From positions 248,001 to 312,000 of the forward strand of contig OZ251254.1 in the NCBI GenBank assembly GCA_965240325.2: 64,000 nucleotides of DNA, read 5' to 3'. Below the pieces are notes generated by a model that was given only the letters and a program-made list of their open reading frames with translations, was not told the origin of the DNA and did not search any database. Shown here piece after piece: positions 56,372 to 64,000 of the stretch. Each line of letters opens with the position of its first letter. Within the stretch, counting starts at the first letter, position 1. Source of the DNA: Rebecca billardiae RCC1528. Taxonomy: Eukaryota; Haptophyta. A program made the translations under genes and the position numbers.

Positions 56372-57241
56372 TGGGATTACCGCAAGCTCCGAGCGTCTCG
56401 AGCCCTGCTAAAAGCTCACCGCGCACGACAGGACGGACGCCACCGCGAGGATCACATGCCTCGCGATCTCATCAGCTCTCAAGCCTCTGAACCTGGCCCT
56501 TATTTCCGGCGCTCTTGCGCCGGGCCAAAACAGCGATCGAGCTCCGATCGCTCCTGGGCTCGGGGCGGTAGTATCATCGCCGTGCCGACTTACCCAGATT
56601 TTGCCGCGATCAGCCAATCGGCGATCGCACCGTCCGTCCTGTTGCCGCTCAACTTTGTACCACTGCTTCTCGTCCATGTCCGGTGCTGCTCACCTGCTTT
56701 CCTTGGACAAATCCAGTGTACCAGCATGACGCCCGCGCTGCTCCGCGCTGCTCCGCGCTGCTCCGCGCTGCTCCGCGCTGCTCCGCGCTGCTCCGCGCTG
56801 CTCCGCGCTGCTCCGCGCGCTCCGCGCTGCTCCGCGCTGCTCCGCGCTGCTCCGCGCTGCTCCGCGCGCTCCGCGCTGCTCCGCGCGCCCCGCGCGCCCC
56901 GCGCTCCCGCGCCGCTGCGCCCGCGCTGCTCCGCGCCCGCGCCGCTGCGCCCGCGCTGCTCCGCGCTCGCGCGTCTGCTGCCGCGCGCGTCCTGGACGCG
57001 CGCGCTGCCAGCCACTGCTCCGCAGCAGCTGCTGCCGCCGGCCCGCCTGATGCGGCGCCAGCCCTGACACCCCAGCGGCAACGCCATCTGCTGAGATGCG
57101 TGCCCCAGACTGTGCCAGTTCATCCGCACTGCTGCTCTGCAGCAGCTGCGCCGCCGGTCTGCCTGCTGCAGCACCGGCCCTGACTCACCGCCGGCGACGC
57201 CATCTGCTGAGATGCGCGCCCCTGGCCTCGTCAGCTCAACA
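56372..57241 (-). repeat. LTR (5' LTR of the minus-strand element), 870 bp
   Basis: Partner of 52366-53258, same ends, fewer CCGCGCTGCT decamers. It is followed by the TATAT target duplication. Confidence 0.92.
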
Positions 57242-57252
57242 TATATATTATA

Positions 57253-58973
57253 TTATATGAGCCGACGTCAGTTGTATTGCCGCTTTGGATAGTGTGGTCA
57301 GTTGTATTGCCAAAAGCACGTTCATGACTACCGTGGTCAGTTGTATTGCCGTTTTCAATAGTATGGGTCAAGAATATTGCCGCTTTTGGATAGTGTGTCA
57401 ACAATATATATTGCCCCTCAAATACTGGGTTCAAACCAATGACCCTTTCACACTACTTGGTTCACGAATATTGCCGTTTTCGAGCTTGGACATAGTCTGC
57501 TCAGAAATATTGCCCTTTCCATAACTATGTATGTCAGTTGTATTGCCGCCAGCAGCTCAGGTGGCTGGGGCACGACTCGCACTCAGACAAGAGACTCGCG
57601 CAGCCCGTGTGCGCGTGCGTGCAGAGTTGCGACTGCCTGCGCGCGGCATGCAGGATACGCGACTGCAACCAACCGACATGCTATCATCATGCGGCCTGCG
57701 TAGCTCATCTTGACTTCCAGTAGCAGTCGGCGCTTCCCGTCGCCGTCGTGCTTGCTGCCCGCCGGCGGCCGGCCGCCAGCGCCATCGGGACAGCTGCTAC
57801 TTCAGCGGCCACGTGAGCCGCATCGCGTCCCATGCCGCTGCACGCGCCGCCTCAAGCTGCGACCGCGCTCGCCAAGCCTGCCACTCGGGTTCCAGCAGCA
57901 GCAGGAAGCGTCGCCTGCCCCTCCTGCTTGCTGGCTCGTCGAGGCGCGCGCGGCGCACCGCTCGCCGGTCGGTGCGTTGTGTCCCAGCTGGCAGTACGCC
58001 TTGGACTTCCTCCTCCACGGTCCAATCAGCCTGCGTTGACGAGTGCGACTGGCGCACGGTCAGCCACCTGCACACGGTTGGCCACAGGGCAGTCTGCTAT
58101 TGGAGTGATGACAATCGCAAAAAGGCACGCGCCAGCAGTGTTGCACGAGCGAGAGCGACGCGCGTTGGTTGATCGCCACGGTGTGAATGACAGTCGATGG
58201 CAGGGAGTGAGGGGGACGCGCGTCGCGTTGGTCAAGCTCCTTGAGGCCGTTGCAGAGCACACGCCCGTCGTGCACGTTCGACTCCCGCGAATCGGGGCGC
58301 AGCAACACACGCTCACCCTGCTTCACGCATGCACCTGCATGCGCTTTCGTCGCAATGTCATCGACTGCGCGCTTGACGGTCCCGGAGTCGAAGTGAGCAC
58401 GGAGCAACGCCGATTCGATAGAAGTCGCGACGGATTCTCGCCCGTCTCCGCGTAGACGGCGAGTAGCCCGAGGTGCACGCGCGTGTTGCACTGCGCGCGC
58501 ATGCGGCAGCGTTTGTGCAGATTCCGGTCCACGGTTCAGGTCGTCGTTCGGCTTGATGATGTCGAGGAACACGGCGCTACCCCGGCAGAGATCGTCGTCG
58601 TTGAACGTCACTCTTCTGGCCTGGGATCAGCTAGGCCTGCTCAAGGGCACGCCGCGCACGCCGGCGGCGCGTGGGCGCCAGCGCCATCATCAGCGCATGG
58701 GCGATCGCGGCAACAAACCTGAATCAAAGATGCGCAAACGGCAACACAACTGACCCACACTACGCGACGGCAATACAGCTGGACAAAGTATTGGGCCATC
58801 ATCCACGGCAATACACCTGACACAAGTATTCGACGTTGGCAACAAGATTGACACGTGATTCCCAAACATGGAAAACGGCAACACAACTGACCACGGTAGT
58901 CAAAACGTGCGTTTGGCAATACACCTGACCACACTTTCCAAAACGGCAATACAGCTGACATTATCTCATATTA
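57253..58973. mobile_element. DNA element with long terminal inverted repeats
   Basis: About 1.7 kb. The left arm (57253-57545) and the reverse complement of the right arm (58735-58973) align over at least 150 bp, starting near ATATGAG. Each arm contains several spaced copies of GTCAG(T/C)TGTATTGCCG and variants, a subterminal-repeat pattern typical of binding sites for a transposase. The interior has an open minus-strand frame of about 180 residues (58611-58060) with no recognised catalytic motif. AT-rich DNA flanks both ends, and the LTR element lies immediately next to it. Superfamily unassigned. Confidence 0.65.
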
Positions 58974-58975
58974 TA

Positions 58976-59338
58976 TATTACATATATAATATTATAATAA
59001 CAATTATTAGAGAGAGAGAGAGAGAGATAGCAGCAATAATAATAATTATATATACTATTTTATTATAGCAGCATCATCAGCGCCGCCAGTATATATTTGA
59101 TGATGAAGCACCACATCGCGTGACGCGACGATGATCGGGGCGCAAGGGCCAGCAAGGCGACCAGGGTGGCCAGGCGACCCGGGACCCGGCGTCCCGGCGG
59201 GACCGCCGCCATGCTGACGGCCGCGGCGGTTCGTCAGCCGCCGTTCACGGCGCGCGCTGTCAAACATCAGCGCAGCAGTCGTGTCGTCATCATGATCATA
59301 TCCGCCGCGCGTTCTCGTCACTGTCAACACGCCGTCAG
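58976..59338. other. AT-rich intergenic segment
   Basis: Contains ATTATATATTACATATATAATATTATAATAA, a (GA)10 tract at about 59009-59028 and ATAATAATAATTATATATA. No gene is seen. Confidence 0.7.
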
Positions 59339-62300
59339 TCAGCGTCTTGCGGCGGCAACGGTCGCTGCTGCCGGCCTCAGCGGGCTCCCCTTGAGCGGGC
59401 TGCCGCCGCCCGGTCCGAGCTGCAGGCTGCGCGGCCGGGCGGGCCGGCCGCCGCGGTGCTGCTGGGCTGACCTGGCGGACGGCGAGGGCGAGACGGCGGC
59501 AGCCGCCGCCCCGCGCAGCGGCGACGCGGCGGGGGTGCTCAGCCGCGAGGACGCGCTGCCGCTATCGCACCCTTTGGCCTTGGCCGGCCCCGCCGCCGCC
59601 GCGCCGCCGCCGCCCTTCGCGGCAGCCGCCGCGTCCGCCGCCAGCTGTCGCTGGGCCACGGCCAGCAGCACCCCTTGGAGGGCGGCGTTGAAGCTGCCCG
59701 CCCCGCCGAACCCCGCCTCGATGATGCCGAGCAGCCGCGCACGGTCGCGCTCGAGCAGGCAGCCCGCGGCGCCCACGTCGAACGCGCGCAGCTGCGCCAG
59801 CCACGCCTCAGCCTCAGCGGCAGAGTCCGGGTGCGCCGCATGCGCCGCGTGCGCCGCCCCGCGGCCGCTGTCCGCCTGTGGGCCAGACGGCGAGCGGGCG
59901 GTCTCCGCCTCCGGCCGTGGGCCCTCGGTCGGCTGGGCTGCGGCGGGCTCGGCGGGCTCAGCGGTGCGCTGCGCGGGCGCGGGCGCCGCGGGCGTGCCGC
60001 CTGCGCCACCGTCCACACCACCCTCCGTCCGCGCCGCGCCGCCGGCCGCGTCGGCGTCCGCGAGCGTCGTCGGCACGGCCAAAGCCGCCGCCGACGCGTG
60101 CAGCGGCCGCAGCTCAATTTGCGAGAGGGCGCCGCCCATCTCGATGAAGACGAAGAGCTCAATCACGCTGCGCCGTGCGCCGCGCCGCGCCGGAGCAGCG
60201 GCGGCCCAGCGCGGCGCGCGCACGTGCAGGCGGCGGCGGCACGGTGCCGCAGTGGGCGCGCCGGTGCCGCAGTGGGCGCACGGGTGCCGCAGTGGGCGCG
60301 CCGGTGCCGCAGTGGGCGCGCCGGTACCGCAGTGGGCGGTGGCGGGCGGTGGCGGAGGGAGCAGCGCGCGTGAGCGATGGCACGCGCGGGCACGGGCCCA
60401 GCTCGCGGTGCGCGTGGTGCAGGGGCGGGCGACGCCACCGTGCGCCCTCCCAACGCGCGTGTGCGCCCACCGCACCGCGCCGCGCCGCGCCGCGCGCGCG
60501 CCGCGCGCGCGCCGCGCGCGCGCCGCGGCCCGCGCGCCGTGAGTTGTTGATTGACGCAGGATTTTTCGCAGCAATAAAATGCATCCTTCCGCACGCACCA
60601 CCACAGCCGGGACAAATAGGTTGGGCCCTGCAGCACGAGGAGGGCGCCGCAGCCGGCGAGGAAGACGGGGAGGCAGCGCAGCGCCTCGTCGATGTGCGCC
60701 TGGTCGAGGCACGCCTTGTCCAGCTGCGCGCAGCCCGCACCCCAAGCGATGCCAGCCAAGCCAAGACATGCCAGTCAGCAGCCAGTCAGCAGCCAGTCAG
60801 CAGCCAGTCAGCAGCCAGTCAGCAGCCAGTCAGCAGCCAGTCAGCAGCCAGTCAGCAGCCAGTCAGCAGCCAGTAGTCCGTAGCGGGCGGCAGGGCGGGG
60901 CGGTGGGGCGGGGCGGAGCGGCGGGCGCGCGTGTGAGCGAGCGTCACGCGGCTGTGCTGCGCGGCGGGCTGCGGCCTCCGTTGGGCGCGCGCACCCAGAC
61001 CAGCGGCTCGCGGCGGTGCGCTGCCTTGAAGCGCGCGCGCCAGCTCTGCAGCGCGGCCCACTTGGGGCCGGCGTCGTCCGACCAGCTGCGGGCGTGAAGG
61101 AGGTGGGCGCGGGGGTGGGCGCGGTGGTGGGCGGGGGTGGTGGCGCGGCGGGTGCGCTGGCGTGGCAGGGGCGCAGGGGCCGGGCGCAGCTGCCGGGCGC
61201 AGAGAGGGCGGGGCAGGCGAGATCGCAATCTCCCTCGGCAGGGCGAGGGAGATTGCAATCTCCCTCCGATGGGGTCGGGCGGGGTGTGCCGCGCGCGCTC
61301 ACGAGTGACTCACGAACGCGTCGACCTCGTTCAGCTTGGCCGGCCTCGAGCGCGCGAAGAGCGACGGGTCGGGCGTCGACGCGGCGAGCTCGGCGAACGC
61401 AATCTCGGCGAGCGAGATACAGCGGAACAGCCGCTGCGCCTCGGCCTGGAGCTCGTCCGGACTCTGGTCGCCCATCAGCGCGGCGATGCCCGCCGCGGCG
61501 TAGAAGGCCTCGCCGCGCGCGGCGAGCCACGTCTGGATGCGCAGCCGCGTCGAGGGCAGCAGCATCACCCCGCCGAGCCCGACGAACTCGGCGGCGCACA
61601 CGCACCACGACAGCCAGTACCCAGCGTCGGGCGCGGCGCGCGACGCCGCCTCGGCGCGCGAGCGCGGCGGCGAGGGCGGGGCCCATCGGACCACGCCGCT
61701 GGCCAGGCCCGCGCCGACGTACAGCGCCGCGCAGAGCCCCGAGAGCAGCAGCGCGAGGCCCGAGACGCGCCAGCTCGCCTCGATCAGCCCGCGCGCGCCG
61801 CGCGCGCGCGCGCTCGGGCCGCGCAGCGCGCCGAGCAGCCGAAGGGCAGAGCCCATGCAGATTCCAGCCCAGAAGATCGAGAGTCCGAGGTGGACGGCGG
61901 CGAGCCAGCACGGCACCGGGCCGAGGAGGTGGTGGTCGCACTGCTGCGCCGCGCCGCGCGCGCCGACCGCGCTCGTGCCCCGCGCGTCCAGCGACGCCAG
62001 ATAGCCGAACGCTGCGCCGAAACTGATTAGGAGGCACACATAGAACTGGGTAGCTCGCTCGACTAGTCGCGGCTGCGAGGGCACGAGCGAGGCGAGGAGG
62101 CCGAGCGAGGCGGGGCTGGCGAGACAGATGGGCAGGACGAGGAGCGACTCCAGCCCCAGCGCGAGCGCCGCGCCCACGAACGCCACCGCGAGCACGATGG
62201 CTGCCACGCTGAGCGCCAGCATCGGCAGCTGCACCCGCCGCCGAAACCGGCGGCCCGCGCGGTGCGCGTCGTCAAGCGCGGCGCGCACGTGCGAGTCGGT

Positions 62301-62576
62301 GCGCACGGGCGAGGGCTCTGGCGTGCGCACCGCCGGCGAGGGCTCGCTCGGCGACGCCCCTAGACCCGCCGACGACGAGCCGCGCGGCGGCGGCGAGCCG
62401 CTCTCGCGCCGCACCGCGGCCGCGTCGGCGCGCGCGCGCCGCGCGCGCTCGAGGCGGCAGACGGCGAAGACGCGGCCCTCACACGCGGCGGGCTCGGGCG
62501 GTGGCGCCGACTCGTCGGCGTCGCCGCCGCCGCCGCCGCCGTCACCATCGCCTGGCGTGACGACTGCGCCCGCCAT
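59339..62576 (-). CDS. Multi-pass membrane protein with TIR-like domain
   Basis: Exons (minus): 62576-61303, 61085-60995, 60723-60599 and 60167-59339; 772 residues. Introns are in phases 2, 0 and 2. Residues 1-110 are Gly/Pro/Ser-rich and polar. Hydrophobic helices lie at about 118-142, 145-165, 178-197, 222-250, 270-295 and 320-342. Residues about 418-530 are TIR-like: DAFVSHSWSDDAGPKW, then LVWLDKACLDQAHIDEAL, LPVFLAGCGALLVLQGPTYLSRLWCVIEL and FVFIEMGGAL. The WCxxEL Glu (about 500) matches the catalytic-Glu position of NADase TIR domains. The C-terminal 240 residues are low-complexity with a short helix-rich segment (AEAWLAQLRAFDVGAAGCLLERDRARLLGIIEAGF). The exon joins restore an otherwise broken domain. 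A sensor/effector role is inferred from domain type only. Confidence 0.82.
60243..60338. repeat. GCGCCCACTGCGGCAC minisatellite in intron 3
   Basis: Five copies, 20-bp period, on the sense (minus) strand, inside 60168-60598. Same 16-mer and orientation as in DGD intron 5. Confidence 0.92.
60771..60872. repeat. CAGTCAGCAGC tandem repeat in intron 2
   Basis: About nine perfect 11-bp units within 60724-60994. Confidence 0.97.
61248..61265. other. 18-bp perfect palindrome in intron 1
   Basis: GGGAGATTGCAATCTCCC. A related half, GAGATCGCAATCTCCC, lies about 25 bp upstream. Confidence 0.85.
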
Positions 62577-62640
62577 GCCACCGGGCGCCGGCCGCCTCCG
62601 TTGCTTGCTGCTGCCCCAGTGTGCCCTGCTGGGCAGCTGT

Positions 62641-63264
62641 ATAACCGCGCGCGTCGCGCTCCGCCTTATGGCGGTCCGGTGTTTACGTTGGGCGGCTGCC
62701 TAGCTTGCCTGGGGCCGCCAGACGTCACGGGGGGCCGGGCGGCGAGACAGCGCCCGCCCCCACGCGGACGCTGACTCAAGCCGCACCCTGCCCCGGCGCG
62801 GCGATCCAACGCCGAGGGAGGGCGGGCGGGAGGCGGAGGAGCGCAGCTGGTTGTCCGTGCGGCTGCTCGGCGCCAAGCGTGGCCCGTCGGCTGGGTTTGG
62901 TAGTCGGGCGGCGGTCCGGTCGGCGGTCGGGCAGGGCGAGGTGCGCCGTGCGGTCGGGCGGGAAAGCGGACGGCTGCTGGGCGAAACTCGCTCCTGTTCG
63001 CCAAAGCCGGTCACTGCCCGTCAACTCCCGGCGCGCGCTCACTTTTCTGCGGTCCGCGCCAAAAGCGAGCTGCCACACGCTCGGAACGCTGTCCGGGGGC
63101 GCGCTGCGAGCTCCGAGCTCCGAGCCCGTCCGGGCGGGGGTGCGGTCGGAGGGGCGCTGGAGGAGGGTATCGGGCGGCGGCGAAGCGGCGCCGGCAGTCA
63201 TAACGCGATAACCGCCGCAGACTGCCAAACCCGCCACTCCCGTCGCGTCGGCCATCGCCCCATA
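62641..63264 (-). mobile_element. Short copy of the gag-bearing element (second locus)
   Basis: Same organisation and, as far as I can compare by eye, the same sequence as 11482-12091, with the leader ATAACCGCGCGCGTCGCG at its left edge. It begins 65 bp upstream of the TIR-like membrane-protein start codon. Confidence 0.75.
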
Positions 63265-64000
63265 ACCGCGCGCGTCGCGCTCCGCCTTATGGCGGTCCGG
63301 TGTTTACGTTGGGCGGCTGCCTAGCTTGCCTGGGGCCGCCAGACGTCACGGGGGGCCGGGCGGCGAGACAGCGCCCGCCCACAGGGGCGCAGCGCCAGGC
63401 GCCACGCCGGCATGGGCGGCGTCGGCCGGCGCGGTCGAGGCCAGGCCCGGCCCCGACCCCCAGAGACGCTGCGCCCGGCCACGCCCCGACGCACGCCGTC
63501 AGCGCCAAGCGCGTGCCGTCGGGCGGGGCAGCTCCCGGGAAGTACGTGCGGGGCGCAGGCCCCGCCCACCGCCCCGCAGCGGTGATCTCGGCCGCGGGAA
63601 GCCCCAGGAACGGCCAGCGTCGCCACGGCCGAGCGTCGAACCGAGTTGGCGCCAACACACGTTGTGGGAGCCCCAGCGCCCGACACTCATCGTGCAGCCA
63701 CGCCAGATACGCCGCGCGAAAGCCTCGCACGCGCGCCAACCCGCCCGGTGTCGGCCGTCGACGGCGGGCAGCACCCCGAGCTCCGCGAAGCGACGTCCAG
63801 CCAGCGTGCGTAGCCCTGAATCGCCATGCGCCCCTTGGACCTTGGACGCGAAGGGCGAAGCGCCGAAGCCCGCTGCCCGGCTGTGGCAAACCGCCGGGCC
63901 GCCTGCGCTGTGGGAGCGATGGCGGCCGGTGGAAGCGGCGGGGAGTAGGCGACGCACGCCGCGCGAACGAGGACGGTCGCGCGGCACGCGAGCGACGGCG
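63265..64000 (-). mobile_element. Long copy of the gag-bearing element, truncated by the window end
   Basis: Matches 12092-12825 with only a few substitutions seen (for example near 63380 and 63877). The window ends just before the position where the minisatellite starts in the first copy. The unidentified ORF segment (frame with YLAWLHDECRALG) is intact here too. Confidence 0.75.

Larger units (their letters stand above)
52366..57241 (-). mobile_element. LTR retrotransposon (copia-like), internally degraded
   Basis: Two direct LTRs beginning TGGGATTACC and ending CTCAACA (TG...CA in both directions) flank 3.1 kb of interior. The element is bounded by a 5-bp target-site duplication, TATAT (52361-52365 and 57242-57246). 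On the minus strand a polypurine tract, GAGGGGGGG (53259-53267), precedes the 3' LTR (52366-53258), giving the orientation. A copia-type RNase H relic is the only recognised pol part; integrase and reverse transcriptase are absent or unrecognisable. The 5' interior (about 55900-56350, minus) holds gag-like ORFs. The primer-binding site was not identified. Confidence 0.85.

Noticed and set aside
60771-60872. Possible CRISPR-like or origin iterons
   Set aside because: Perfect 11-bp tandem repeat inside an intron, without spacers.

Overview
This is a GC-rich nuclear segment from a eukaryotic alga. The evidence is spliceosomal introns in at least seven genes (GT-AG, donors usually GTGCGC, plus one GC-AG intron), a plastid galactolipid synthase, TTAGGG-type telomeric repeats, SNARE, SET, F-box and RCC1 proteins, and abundant transposon-derived DNA. 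A haptophyte is my best guess; a pelagophyte or another secondary-plastid alga is possible. No prokaryotic operon structure is seen.

Layout. 0.2-1.7 kb: F-box/RCC1 gene (minus). 1.7-5 kb: two consecutive long inverted repeats. 5-8 kb: gene-poor, degenerate repeats and a (TA)n tract. 8.2-11.4 kb: lipid-anchored TIR-like/TPR protein (minus, 3 exons). 11.5-15.6 kb: a short and a long copy of a gag-bearing element, the long one holding a GATCGGCGC minisatellite. 15.9-19.8 kb: armadillo gene and TMEM260-like glycosyltransferase, head to head. 20.5-22 kb: coiled-coil protein. 22.5-22.9 kb: RCC1 pseudogene. 23-24.6 kb: SET/MYND-like protein. 24.9-27.6 kb: hybrid histidine kinase. 27.8-29.5 kb: second F-box/RCC1 gene. 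29.8-31.2 kb: GHMP kinase. 32-36.8 kb: YkgJ-type cysteine-cluster protein head to head with digalactosyldiacylglycerol synthase (7 exons). 38.4-40.6 kb: (TA)n tract and a tandem pair of TIR-bounded elements. 40.8-42 kb: 2OG-Fe(II) oxygenase-like protein. 42.6-44.1 kb: VAMP-like SNARE and a small proline-rich membrane protein. 44.7-45.2 kb: Cys-rich ORF. 45.7-51.8 kb: valyl-tRNA synthetase in 13 exons. 52.4-57.2 kb: LTR retrotransposon with intact LTRs, a target-site duplication and a decayed copia-type RNase H. 57.3-59 kb: element with ~240-290 bp terminal inverted repeats. 59.3-62.6 kb: second TIR-like gene with membrane segments (4 exons). 62.6-64 kb: the short/long element pair again.

The most striking pattern is that both TIR-like genes, which share little outside that domain, are preceded at about 65-130 bp by the same element pair (short copy then long copy), in the same orientation and apparently near-identical in sequence. 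Introns are a second theme: telomere-like repeats lie in introns of three genes, and one 16-mer minisatellite occurs, in the same sense orientation, in introns of two unrelated genes. All exon joins were inferred by eye from splice signals, frame and protein-family continuity; no alignment was run.
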